Below, one piece after another: positions 7,350 to 14,368 of a stretch of DNA of 14,979 nucleotides (position 1 is its first letter; the number at the start of each line of letters is the position of its first letter). The translations under genes were made by a program, and so were the position numbers. The notes beneath the pieces are model-generated. The model saw only the letters and a program-made list of their open reading frames with translations. It was not told where the DNA came from and did no database searches. Source of the stretch: CAWEQO01 sp963811225 (lineage in GTDB: Bacteria > Chloroflexota > Anaerolineae > Anaerolineales > Anaerolineaceae). The stretch is taken from the NCBI GenBank assembly GCA_963811225.1, contig CAWEQO010000006.1, positions 1 through 14,979 on the forward strand. The letters run 5' to 3'.

Positions 7350-8797
7350 TGGCGACCAAAACACCTGCCCTGCTGTGCCTAAAGTTCCCGCCGTTCCTAT
7401 GGTTTGAGCTGGGAGTGCTGTGCGTGATGCTGATGGAAGCCATCTGGGCGGCCGTGTGGTACGACGCTTTCATTGAGCCTGAGATCTCCTGGCTGCCGAT
7501 TGCCGCCTTCTTTGCTCTGGTGCTGCTCGGCAGCCACTACCTTTCTCGCCTGCTCCACCGTCTGGATCCGACCGAGGTGGTCAACCGGATTGTGTTCCTC
7601 GGCTGGTTGGCCTTCTGCCTGTTCGCCAGCCTGAGTTGGCTGCTGTTCCCTGGCAAGGGCTATTCTCTGTTCGAGCTGCTGGGCGAATCCGTCATGACCC
7701 TTGGCCAGGGTGACCATGGTATGCGCGTCTTCTGGCACCTGCTGTTCCTGGCGCTGCTCGCCTGGCGTGGGGTTTCGCTGGCGCGCAAACCACTCTCCAT
7801 GGGTTACAACTTTAGCGGATTTCGCACCGGCATCGGAATGTTCCTGCTATATGGTCTGGCCTTCGGCTGGCTGGAGAAGTCTGGCGCGCTGGCTGCCTTT
7901 GGCGTTTTCCTGTTCATCAGCCTAATTGGCATGAGCTTCGCCCGTATCGCTAACCTGGGTGAATTGCGCGGCGGCAAGCTGCCCCCCTTCGGCCTGACCT
8001 GGATGGGCGGCATCCTGCTGGCCGCTCTGGTCGTCGTGGTCTTCTCGATGGGCGTCGGCTGGCTGGTGCGCGGTCAGGTCTCCAACTGGCTGGCGGCTGC
8101 CGTAGCCGGGGCGTTTATGCTGCTTGCGCTAAGCTTCTACACCATCCTCACCCCGGTGCTTTCGGCCATCATCGATCTATCCTACCGCTTCGGCCAGCGC
8201 ATCTTCTCCACCTTCAATTTGAACCCTGCCATTGCCAATCAAGCGATCGGAGAGGCGCAGAAGCACAGCGGCGAGAACAAGGACGCTCTCAACCTGCTGG
8301 TCGATACCAGCCGCGGCCCGGTGCTGGCCGGCATCCTGCTGCTGGTACTGATCCTGATCCTGGTGAGCCTGAGTTGGAAACCATGGCAGCGGCGCAAGCC
8401 GGCGCTGGAAGAGCAGATCGAGGGCATCGGGCGCGCTCGTGCGCTGGAGGCCCAAAAGCCCCCCGAGCGCAAACCATTCTCCTTCAGCCCGCGTCGACTG
8501 CTGGCTGCCGCCCGCATCCGCCGCATCTACAGCCAGTTGTGCAGCCTGAGCGCCGGCCTGGGCCAGCCGCGTGCCGCGGCCGTCACCCCGCTGGAATACC
8601 TACCCAAGATGGAGACGATCTTCCCCAAGCATCCGCAAGAGCTGGCGCTGATCACCCGATCCTACCTGCAAGTGCGCTACGGTGAGGTACCCGAGACGAA
8701 CGAGGAAGTCCAGGCCGTGGTCAGCGCCTGGAACCGTGTGCGCGCCGAAGGCCGCCGCCAGCGTACCAGCGCAGCCATGTTAGGCCGAAAGAAGTAA
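7349..8797 (+). CDS. Multi-membrane protein with C-terminal DUF4129-like domain
   Basis: The 482-residue product has about seven or eight hydrophobic segments in its first 275 residues (for example about 19-38, 48-65, 81-100, 127-145, 160-175, 180-198, 218-240, 245-275). A polar stretch (about 280-322), one more membrane span (325-343) and a cytoplasmic basic tail follow. The tail (about 388-462: RIRRIYSQLCSLSAGLG, ALITRSYLQVRYGEVP) looks like DUF4129. This is the order found in TgpA-type proteins (membrane bundle, transglutaminase core, span, DUF4129), but the loop between the bundle and the last span is only about 45 residues and shows no Cys-His-Asp core. It overlaps the DUF58 stop by one base (TGATG). 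It is probably the membrane partner of the MoxR/DUF58 pair; the function is unknown. Confidence 0.8.
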   Translation: MATKTPALLCLKFPPFLWFELGVLCVMLMEAIWAAVWYDAFIEPEISWLPIAAFFALVLLGSHYLSRLLHRLDPTEVVNRIVFLGWLAFCLFASLSWLLFPGKGYSLFELLGESVMTLGQGDHGMRVFWHLLFLALLAWRGVSLARKPLSMGYNFSGFRTGIGMFLLYGLAFGWLEKSGALAAFGVFLFISLIGMSFARIANLGELRGGKLPPFGLTWMGGILLAALVVVVFSMGVGWLVRGQVSNWLAAAVAGAFMLLALSFYTILTPVLSAIIDLSYRFGQRIFSTFNLNPAIANQAIGEAQKHSGENKDALNLLVDTSRGPVLAGILLLVLILILVSLSWKPWQRRKPALEEQIEGIGRARALEAQKPPERKPFSFSPRRLLAAARIRRIYSQLCSLSAGLGQPRAAAVTPLEYLPKMETIFPKHPQELALITRSYLQVRYGEVPETNEEVQAVVSAWNRVRAEGRRQRTSAAMLGRKK

Positions 8798-8816
8798 CCT
8801 TCGTCCTCCCGAAGCG

Positions 8817-8876
8817 ACAGACATCCCTGGTTGTCGAAGGCAGTCAAGATGGCCTTCAACAACCAGGGATGTCTGT
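8817..8876. terminator. Long hairpin terminator between convergent operons
   Basis: ACAGACATCCCTGGTTGT (8817-8834) and its exact reverse complement (8859-8876) form an 18-bp perfect stem; the loop can add a 6-bp inner stem (GAAGGC 8836-8841 with GCCTTC 8852-8857). TATTTTAAT follows on the plus strand. It sits between the stop of the plus-strand DUF4129 gene and the stop of the minus-strand M20 gene, and could end both. The T-tract favours plus-strand transcripts. Confidence 0.8.
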
Positions 8877-8907
8877 TATTTTAATATCGTAACTGCTTCT
8901 TAAATTC

Positions 8908-10269
8908 TCAAGGCTCCCCAAACACCTTCAGAATCCGCGCAACATGCTTCGCACCTTTCTCATACAGATCCAGGCGCATGTTCTCATTCGGCGCGTGCGC
9001 CTGTCCGCCCGGATGGCCCACGCCCGCCGTGACAATCGGCACATTCAGCACCTCCTGGAAGACTGCATTCGGTCCTGAACCGCCAATCATTGGCACGATC
9101 TGCATTGGCATGCCGTATACGCCGCAAGCAGTCTCGACTACGAGCTGCACGAACGGATCGTCCGGATTGGTGCGGGCCGGGGCGTCGCCGCCCAGGAACT
9201 CGATCTTTACGTCGTTGAAACCCTCCGCGTCCAGATGGCTGCGCAGCTGCGCCAGTACCTGCTCAGGCTTCTGGTCCGGCACCAGACGGAAATCCAGCTT
9301 GGCGCTGGCTTTGGCCGGCTGGACGGTCTTGGACCCCGGTCCCTGGTAGCCTGCCGTCACACCGCAGATTGTGCAGGTGGGCCGGTAGGCCTCGGCGATG
9401 CGCAGCTCGACGCCGCCGGTCAGGCCGTCAAGGAAGTGATCGATGCCGTAGCGGCTCTTATATTCGTCGGCCACCTCTGGCAGCGCTTCCATCAACTCCA
9501 CCTCACGCGGATTGGGCTCACGCACTGTATCGTAAAAACCGGGGATACGGATGCGCTCATCCGGGCTTTTGAGGCTGTTGAGCGCCCACACCAGCCGCCA
9601 GGCTGCATTGGGGAAGATCGATCCGCCGGTTCCGGAATGCACGTCTTGATTGGCCGTCTCGACGCTTAGCTCCACGTAACAAATGCCGCGCAGGCCCAGA
9701 TACTGCATCGGATGATCGCGGTAGTCCACCCCACCGAACTCCCACACGCAGGCGTCACCCGCCAGCAGATCTGCGTGCTCTCGCACAAAATCATTCAGGT
9801 GAAGGCTGCTGGTCTCCTCTTCGCCCTCGATCACAAACTTGACATTGCAGGGCAGCTCACCCTCGGCATCCAAAAGCGCGTCGATGGCGTGCAGGCGGCT
9901 GGTGATGTGTCCCTTATCATCATTGACGCCGCGTGCATACAGCTTCCCGTCCCGCAGCGACGGCTCGAACGGCGGCGTCTCCCACAGTTCCAGCGGCTCG
10001 GCCGGCTGCACATCATAATGGTTGTAGAAAATCAGTGTTTTATCGCTGCGACCCTTGCGCTCGGCGAAGACCACCGGCGCGCCGCCGGTCGGAAGCACTT
10101 GCGCTGCGAACCCGCGGCGGGCGAGCATGTCCGCCACCATTTGGGCGGTCTCTTCCAGGCCCCACTTTTGGGCCGAAACGCTCGGCTGTGCGCACAGCTT
10201 CGACAACTCGTCGATGCTGTCCATGAGATGCCCCTCGATATATTGATCGATGCGGCTGAAATCCTGCAT
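8908..10269 (-). CDS. M20-family metallopeptidase (dipeptidase-like)
   Basis: This is a cytosolic di-zinc peptidase of the M20 family, nearest in pattern to the CNDP/dipeptidase-like branch. Seen in the 453-residue product: metal-site motif NHYDVQP (83-89), GVNDDKG with the bridging aspartate (114-120), EGEEE with the catalytic glutamate (148-152), a dimerisation lid with VHSGTGGS, and GGQAHAPNEN with the last metal histidine near the C-terminus. The chosen start is ATG at 10269, with GGAG (10279-10282) nine bases upstream. The frame also extends to a TTG at 10284, but that codon would overlap this binding site. It is the last gene of a minus-strand run after uridine kinase and the VTT protein, with 33 bases to the latter. 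The substrate is unknown; small peptides are likely. Confidence 0.93.
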   Translation of the reverse strand: MQDFSRIDQYIEGHLMDSIDELSKLCAQPSVSAQKWGLEETAQMVADMLARRGFAAQVLPTGGAPVVFAERKGRSDKTLIFYNHYDVQPAEPLELWETPPFEPSLRDGKLYARGVNDDKGHITSRLHAIDALLDAEGELPCNVKFVIEGEEETSSLHLNDFVREHADLLAGDACVWEFGGVDYRDHPMQYLGLRGICYVELSVETANQDVHSGTGGSIFPNAAWRLVWALNSLKSPDERIRIPGFYDTVREPNPREVELMEALPEVADEYKSRYGIDHFLDGLTGGVELRIAEAYRPTCTICGVTAGYQGPGSKTVQPAKASAKLDFRLVPDQKPEQVLAQLRSHLDAEGFNDVKIEFLGGDAPARTNPDDPFVQLVVETACGVYGMPMQIVPMIGGSGPNAVFQEVLNVPIVTAGVGHPGGQAHAPNENMRLDLYEKGAKHVARILKVFGEP

Positions 10270-10302
10270 GATTTGTAGCTCCAATCTAGAATGGTTTTGG
10301 CG

Positions 10303-10848
10303 TTAATTTCCGAAGAGGCCGTTCAAAATGGAAGCGCCCCCATAGGCGAACAGCATCATCTTCAAGGTCTTGCCGATCGCCGTCCACAACAGGTAACGAT
10401 AGACCGGCAGTTTCAAGGCGCCGGCGACAATGCCGGCCATGTCGAACAGGGGATTAGGGATAAAAGCCAGCACCAGGATGGTTACATCCCCATACTTGCG
10501 CATCCACTCGGTCAAACGATCGTACCAATTACGATTCTCGATCACCGCCGATCCGCTAAAACCGGCCAGGTAGCCGGTCAACTCCCCAATCGTTGCGCCC
10601 AACCCGGCCGCTATCGCCACCCAGAACGGGTCGAAGATCGCCCCCATCGTGGAGGTGATCACCAGCGTCGGCAGCGGGACGATGATGGTGGCATTGGCGA
10701 TAATCGATACGAAAAAGATGCCGGGGTATCCCAGGTACTCGAGATGCTTGACCTGATCGGCAATGGTGAGCAAATAGACCGTCAGCGCGATCACGAAGAT
10801 CAGAATTAAAACCCGGAGCACAGTGGTCCGGTTGAGTTTCACGGTCAT
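10303..10848 (-). CDS. VTT/DedA-type small integral membrane protein
   Basis: The 181-residue protein has a VTT-domain pattern: an N-terminal span (about 10-28), a hydrophobic re-entrant-like pair around ANATIIVPLPTLVITSTMGA (51-70), the glycine-rich GATIGELTGYLAGFSG (84-99), and RNPLFD-like IPNPLFDMAGIVAGAL (about 129-144). Proteins of this group (DedA, YqaA, TMEM41/VMP1 relatives) are linked to lipid or lipid-carrier movement across membranes; the substrate here cannot be told. Its ATG overlaps the uridine kinase stop by 4 bp (ATGA on the minus strand), with GGTGA just before it, so the two are coupled. Confidence 0.85.
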   Translation of the reverse strand: MTVKLNRTTVLRVLILIFVIALTVYLLTIADQVKHLEYLGYPGIFFVSIIANATIIVPLPTLVITSTMGAIFDPFWVAIAAGLGATIGELTGYLAGFSGSAVIENRNWYDRLTEWMRKYGDVTILVLAFIPNPLFDMAGIVAGALKLPVYRYLLWTAIGKTLKMMLFAYGGASILNGLFGN

Positions 10849-11486
10849 TCACCGGCTCGAAGCAAGGCTTCAATTCTGGAAATCACCATCTCCATCGCCA
10901 CAGTATTCATCCCGCCTTCAGGGATAATCACGTCGGCATAGCGTTTGGACTGCTCGACAAACTCCAGATGCATCGGGCGGACGGTGTTGATATACTGAGA
11001 AATGACCGATTCGGTCGTACGCCCGCGCTCGGTGATGTCGCGCTTCAGCCTTCGGATGAAGCGCAGATCGGCGTCGGTATCAACGTAGAGCTTGACATCG
11101 AACAGTTCGCGCAGCATGGGGTCGGCCAGGATCAGGATGCCCTCGACCACAATCACCCGGTGCGGCTCAATGTGGATGGTCTGAGTTGTGCGGGCGTGAT
11201 GGGTGAAGTCGTACACCGGCAGCTCGATCGACTCCCAATTTTTCAACTTCTTGATGTGCTCCACCATCAGATTCGTTTCAAGGGATTCAGGATGGTCAAA
11301 GTTAATTTGGACCCGCTGGTTGGGCGGCAAGTCACGTAGGTCACGGTAGTAGGCATCGTGGGGCAGGTAAGCGATGCGGTCCGCTCCAACCGTATTTAGA
11401 ATCACGTTGGCAACGGTAGTCTTTCCGGAGCCGGAGCCGCCGGCAATCGCAATCACAATGGGTTCGGGTCGAGTAGTTGATGGCAT
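10845..11486 (-). CDS. udk: Uridine kinase
   Basis: Uridine kinase phosphorylates uridine (and usually cytidine) in pyrimidine salvage, in the cytoplasm. The 213-residue product shows Walker A GGSGSGKTT (16-24), HDAYYRDL (43-50) typical of Udk, NFDHP (62-66), Walker-B-like VIVVEGILIL, and DADLRFIRRLKRDITERGR, the lid region. This full set separates it from phosphoribulokinase and pantothenate kinase. The ATG at 11486 is preferred because the TATAAT on the minus strand (11498-11493) ends six bases before it. An upstream in-frame GTG at 11513 would encode residues from within that promoter and lacks a ribosome binding site. First gene of a udk-VTT-M20 operon. Confidence 0.93.
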   Translation of the reverse strand: MPSTTRPEPIVIAIAGGSGSGKTTVANVILNTVGADRIAYLPHDAYYRDLRDLPPNQRVQINFDHPESLETNLMVEHIKKLKNWESIELPVYDFTHHARTTQTIHIEPHRVIVVEGILILADPMLRELFDVKLYVDTDADLRFIRRLKRDITERGRTTESVISQYINTVRPMHLEFVEQSKRYADVIIPEGGMNTVAMEMVISRIEALLRAGE

Positions 11487-11492
11487 GGAAAA

Positions 11493-11498
11493 ATTATA
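11493..11498 (-). promoter_or_regulatory. -10 element of a predicted leaderless udk promoter
   Basis: On the minus strand a perfect TATAAT is followed by six bases (TTTTCC) and then the ATG of udk. A normal start site about seven bases after the -10 would fall on the A of the ATG, so the mRNA would have no leader. No good -35 is seen at 16-18 bases (CTACAA at best), and there is no Shine-Dalgarno before the ATG. Confidence 0.55.
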
Positions 11499-11618
11499 AT
11501 CCAAGTAAAGCACAATTGTAGAGAAGGATGTATACTAACCTTCAGGAATAACCAGAATGCCATCGATCAAAAACGCCTAATCATGGAGGATGAATGGGGG
11601 CTAACTCCTTTTCCAGCC

Positions 11619-11633
11619 AATTTTCGTCAAAAA
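11619..11633 (+). repeat. 15-bp direct repeat, copy 1
   Basis: AATTTTCGTCAAAAA occurs here and exactly again at 14280-14294; CTTTAAAC follows here and CTTTTAAAC follows there. Each copy lies just 3' (minus-strand sense) of an M23 C-terminal coding stretch, so it is best read as the duplicated 3' flank of the M23 gene, not an independent element. Confidence 0.65.
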
Positions 11634-11657
11634 CACATTAATCTTTAAACAGATTTG

Positions 11658-11726
11658 CCTCTCCTCCACCTTAGACAACCGCTCCTAATCCCCCTCGACC
11701 TCGAACAGGTTGTCCTGAGTGCCGGC
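11658..11726 (-). pseudogene. Decayed fragment of an M23-peptidase SH3-like tail
   Basis: Read on the minus strand, 23 codons align without gaps to the SH3-like part of the M23 gene at 14498-14566. Eleven residues are identical, among them AGT at the start, GD, RL and the final ER. By hand count about 45 of 69 bases match. The tryptophan codon TGG of the intact copy is TAG here (11685-11687), so the frame is dead. The 15-bp repeat 3' of it matches the 3' flank of the intact gene, but the distance is only about 25 bases rather than 204, which suggests an internal deletion. The hit is short; the shared flank is what makes it credible. Confidence 0.5.
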
Positions 11727-11807
11727 TGAGCCAGTTACGTTATCTTTTTCATTACAACTTCTTCACGCCTCAGCGAACCGTTGTATACTTTTGATGGAGG
11801 GACATTC

Positions 11808-12698
11808 ATGGAAACCGCATTCAGGAAATCACTGTCACCTATTGCACAAAAAATTGTCGCCATCCTTCTCATTTTTGCAGTTTTCATTTTCTTCGTTTGG
11901 GCCACGTATACATACGTTCCCGTACATAGAGATTCCATCCCGGATGTTAACTGGGGTTTCAGCGTCGATTGGAAGGGCGCTTTTCGACCGGCTGCGCTGC
12001 TGATGCTGTCTGGTCACAACCCATTTGAGGCCGGTACATACCATAACCCGCCTTGGGCGCTGATCCCGCTCATGCCGGTTGCGCTCTTATCGCCCGCCCT
12101 GGGTGCGGCAGTGATGTTTGTGCTTAACTACATGGTGTACGCCTTCATCGCATTTCGCCTGGGTGCAAAGCCGTTGACAATGATTCTGTTTATATTTTGC
12201 CCCTTGGTTTTTGTGAATGGCTTTAACGGCAATATAGACTGGTTGGTAACGCTCGGTTTCCTCATGCCGCCCCAGATTGGACTGTTCTTTGTGCTGATGA
12301 AACCCCAGATCGGCATCGGATTGGCGGTATTCTGGCTTATTGAGGCGTGGCGGCGCGGGCGCTTACGAGAGGTGATGCGGGTATTTGCACCCATTACGAC
12401 CATATTCCTGCTGTCCTTCGCATTGTATGGCCTCTGGCCGCTTAATAGCACTGGAATGCCGGATAATGTGTTCAATCAATCGATGTGGCCCCTGTCGATC
12501 CCGATTGGGCTGGCGCTGCTTTTGCATGCGATCAGAACCCGCAAAGCTGGATTATCACTCACGGCCTCCCCGCTACTCGCCCCATACCTCACCATTCACT
12601 CCTACGCACCTGCCCTGTTAGGGCTGGAAATGAATTCCCTGGAGATGATCTCAGCCCTTGTCGCCTTGTGGGTCATGCGGTTCTTCATGATGTATTAG
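11808..12698 (+). CDS. Short polytopic membrane protein, GT87/GT-C-like, copy 1
   Basis: The 296-residue product is almost entirely hydrophobic, with about eight likely membrane spans. Early features are a span (15-35) and an acidic/aromatic loop with VDWKGAFRPAALLML (53-67). HNPPW (79-83), NGNIDWLVTLG (140-150), MPPQIGLFFVLMKPQIGI (153-170), EAWRRGR and SIPIGL (230-235) follow. The NPPW and KPQ motifs recall GT87 (DUF2029) polyprenyl-phosphate mannosyltransferase-like GT-C proteins, but it is shorter than typical members (about 400), so activity is unproven. The start is ATG 11808 with GGAGGG at 11796-11801; an upstream in-frame TTG at 11781 overlaps the -10-like TATACT. It is clearly homologous to the protein at 13012-13899. 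It lies between two fragments of a broken M23 gene. Confidence 0.75.
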   Translation: METAFRKSLSPIAQKIVAILLIFAVFIFFVWATYTYVPVHRDSIPDVNWGFSVDWKGAFRPAALLMLSGHNPFEAGTYHNPPWALIPLMPVALLSPALGAAVMFVLNYMVYAFIAFRLGAKPLTMILFIFCPLVFVNGFNGNIDWLVTLGFLMPPQIGLFFVLMKPQIGIGLAVFWLIEAWRRGRLREVMRVFAPITTIFLLSFALYGLWPLNSTGMPDNVFNQSMWPLSIPIGLALLLHAIRTRKAGLSLTASPLLAPYLTIHSYAPALLGLEMNSLEMISALVALWVMRFFMMY

Positions 12699-12734
12699 CT
12701 TCGTCCAGTTAATACAAAGCGAGGCATCAGGCTG

Positions 12735-12944
12735 CGTGGATCCCTTAACCGGTTGCGTCCATCCCCGCCCGGGTAACTGTCCCATCCGCCGTAGCGTACA
12801 CCGGCGTGCCTCAGGGATGCCGAAATCCAGGCCGTTGTGGCTGCCGTCCGGCGTGCAGCCCACCGTGTAGCTGCCCGGGTTCTCCCCGTACTTCTGGGTG
12901 ATCGGTGACTGGCCAAAGACCGGGTAGAGAAGTGTAATGGTCAT
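12735..12944 (-). pseudogene. Decayed N-terminal fragment of an M23 peptidase
   Basis: From ATG 12944 (minus strand) the frame reads MTITLLYPVFGQSPITQKYG, then the metal-site motif SHNGLDFGIPE, then breaks. Comparison with the intact copy at 14880-14979 shows one base lost near 12809-12811. Putting it back gives GTPVYATADGTVTRAGMDATG, followed by a stop TAA (12745-12747) where the intact copy has TAC, and similarity ends after GGATCCAC near 12735. The HxH active-site motif and SH3 tail are gone. The N-terminus of this fragment probably predicts the part of the intact gene that lies beyond the window. It converges with the membrane-protein gene at 11808 and diverges from the one at 13012. Confidence 0.8.
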
Positions 12945-12966
12945 TGATATCTTTGCCTTTCTATAA

Positions 12967-12995
12967 TTGTGCTCAATCACACATCACTTTATACT
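12967..12995 (+). promoter_or_regulatory. Predicted promoter of the second GT87-like gene
   Basis: TTGTGC (12967-12972) and TATACT (12990-12995) are 17 bases apart. The same TATACT occurs at about the same distance before the first paralogue (11784-11789, 24 bases to its ATG; here 22), so this -10 is probably shared by descent. Another TATAAT at 12962-12967 overlaps and could serve as an alternative. Confidence 0.4.
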
Positions 12996-13011
12996 AATTA
13001 CAGGGTGGTCC

Positions 13012-13899
13012 ATGGAAACCACACTCAAAACAACACACAAACGATCATTCAATCTCAACCGCTGGAAAAAGCCCATTGCGGTCGGGATGATTGTCTTTCT
13101 CGCCCTGATGTGGGGCTTTATCATATACATCAGCTCTCACCCGTATTCTGATTGGCGCAACAGTTACCGCCCACCGATCCTGATGCTGTTAGAAGGTAAA
13201 AATCCATACGACTATCCCGCTGCTAACAATCCAGCCTGGACATACCTGCTTCTTTCACCGCTGGCTCTGCTTCCGCCAGCGCTCGGTAATACTGCAATTG
13301 GCCTGATTTGTTCAGTGTCATTCGCTTTTACCGGATATCGCATGGGTGTAAAGCCTTTACCGTTGGCTCTCTTGCTGTTTTCGCCACAAATTATGTTCCT
13401 CTCCCGCAATGGTGGTATTGATTGGTTGGTTGTGCTCGGATATATCATGCCTCCACAAATCGGGCTGTTCTTCGTACTCATCAAGCCGCAGATTGGTATC
13501 GCAGTCGCCTTGTTTTGGATGGCCGAGGCGTGGCGCAAGGGTGGAATAAAGCAGGTTGTTGTGACATTTGCCCCGGTTTCGCTTGCATACTTGGTCAGCT
13601 TTCTGTTATTCGGTTTACACGCCATCCTGCCTCAGCAGGCAAACGCCCTGATAGAAATGAAACCAAATTGGGATGCAACCATGTTCCCGTTCTCTATCCC
13701 AATTGGGCTGTTACTGATCACTGCAGCTATCCGTTCGCGCGATCTGCACAAGGCCATTCTCGCCTCGCCATTCCTTGCTCCTTATGTGGCCTTTTATTCG
13801 TGGCCCGCCGCCGTGCTTGGTTTATCCGAAAGCCCGCTTTATATGGTCGTGGTTTTGTTGGGGATGTGGATTGTCTCATCATTGACCTGGCAGTTCTAA
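13012..13899 (+). CDS. Short polytopic membrane protein, GT87/GT-C-like, copy 2
   Basis: The 295-residue protein is a diverged paralogue of the one at 11808-12698. Both begin MET and share DW with RPPILMLL (48-60), NPAW (73-76), NGGIDWLVVLGYIMPPQIGL (133-152), KPQIGI (158-163), EAWRKG and FSIPIGL. About eight membrane spans are likely. The NPPW of copy 1 is NPAW here. The start is ATG 13012 with AGGGTGG at 13002-13008; an in-frame upstream codon at 12967 falls in the promoter. Function is unknown: a lipid-linked-sugar glycosyltransferase of the GT-C type is possible but inferred from family resemblance only. No terminator was recognised downstream. Confidence 0.75.
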   Translation: METTLKTTHKRSFNLNRWKKPIAVGMIVFLALMWGFIIYISSHPYSDWRNSYRPPILMLLEGKNPYDYPAANNPAWTYLLLSPLALLPPALGNTAIGLICSVSFAFTGYRMGVKPLPLALLLFSPQIMFLSRNGGIDWLVVLGYIMPPQIGLFFVLIKPQIGIAVALFWMAEAWRKGGIKQVVVTFAPVSLAYLVSFLLFGLHAILPQQANALIEMKPNWDATMFPFSIPIGLLLITAAIRSRDLHKAILASPFLAPYVAFYSWPAAVLGLSESPLYMVVVLLGMWIVSSLTWQF

Positions 13900-14038
13900 C
13901 CGGCGCCTCATTAATGTGCGATACAGATCATACTTCGATGGCAGCAGGCATTGTCGGACTTTCCTGCACGTAGATTGATTACCGGACACTTTTAAGAAAT
14001 GACGACTGCCACATAAGGCCAACTCCACCTCCACTCCG

Positions 14039-14190
14039 TTGTTCGCCTACCTCCGATACAGCGGCCATGAGGACCAGGAGCTATCCGTCGACCAGCAAGA
14101 GGAGGTCGTACCTCCCTAATGCTCCGACCACGGATTCCTGCTCAGCATGGTCTTCGATAATACAGTCCGTCCTGGTGCGATCCTCTTGGC
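14039..14190 (+). pseudogene. Decayed N-terminus of a serine recombinase
   Basis: In the frame starting at 14039 the translation reads LFAYLRYSGHEDQELSVDQQ, a close fit to the start of serine recombinases (YxRxS with the catalytic serine codon AGC at 14060, then the LS-DxQ helix). A stop TAA (14117-14119) follows, then the frame reads on as CSDHGFLLSMVFDNTVRPG, which again fits the family (the stretch that normally reads as GL, L, VF, D, and a glycine). No resolvase core or DNA-binding part follows, and no start codon is in frame directly before it. This is a remnant of a large serine recombinase or integrase, evidence of past mobile-element activity here. Confidence 0.6.
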
Positions 14191-14279
14191 AGGCTCCTTA
14201 GGGCACTTCGCGCCCTTCTCTCCCCACCCCTCAATCCAAATCGAATCATCGACCGAAATCGTGATAACATTACCCAATA

Positions 14280-14294
14280 AATTTTCGTCAAAAA
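14280..14294 (+). repeat. 15-bp direct repeat, copy 2
   Basis: Exact second copy of AATTTTCGTCAAAAA (also 11619-11633). It lies 74 bases beyond the stop codon of the M23 gene on the minus strand, and represents the undeleted version of that gene's 3' flank. Confidence 0.65.
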
Positions 14295-14368
14295 GGGGAA
14301 ATGGCTTTTAAACGCACTGAGCCACCGAAGGGACTTACTCCATACACATGCCTTCGCCGCCCCTTACC

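Larger units (their letters stand above)
11487..11807. other. Intergenic region between divergent udk and the first GT87-like gene
   Basis: No intact gene is seen in about 320 bases. The region holds the udk promoter (right next to udk), a TATACTAA at 11531-11538 with no obvious gene behind it, a 15-bp repeat (11619-11633) shared with 14280-14294, a decayed piece of an M23-peptidase SH3 tail (11658-11726, minus), and the leader of the membrane-protein gene with TATACT at 11784-11789 and GGAGGG at 11796-11801. It is more AT-rich than the genes to its left. Confidence 0.6.
13900..14368. other. Intergenic region with recombinase debris
   Basis: About 470 bases hold no intact gene. The recognisable parts are a decayed serine-recombinase start (14039-14190, plus strand), the second copy of the 15-bp repeat (14280-14294) and the 3' flank of the M23 gene. 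I see no clear terminator for either flanking gene, nor inverted repeats that would mark transposon ends. Confidence 0.55.

Noticed and set aside
9712..10278. 188-codon plus-strand open frame opposite the M20 gene
   Set aside because: Antisense of a clear M20 peptidase with all metal-site motifs; no binding site or motif of its own.
10291..10809. 172-codon plus-strand open frame opposite the VTT protein
   Set aside because: Very Gln/Arg/His/Asp-rich, the expected antisense of a hydrophobic membrane protein.
13422..13973. 183-codon plus-strand frame within the second membrane-protein gene
   Set aside because: It overlaps the membrane-protein frame, whose paralogue conserves the sequence; no motif seen in this frame.
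11619..14294. The 15-bp repeat as an attachment-site or target-site duplication
   Set aside because: Its position 3' of both M23 copies, with similar adjoining bases, is better explained by duplication of the gene's flank; no matching element ends were seen.
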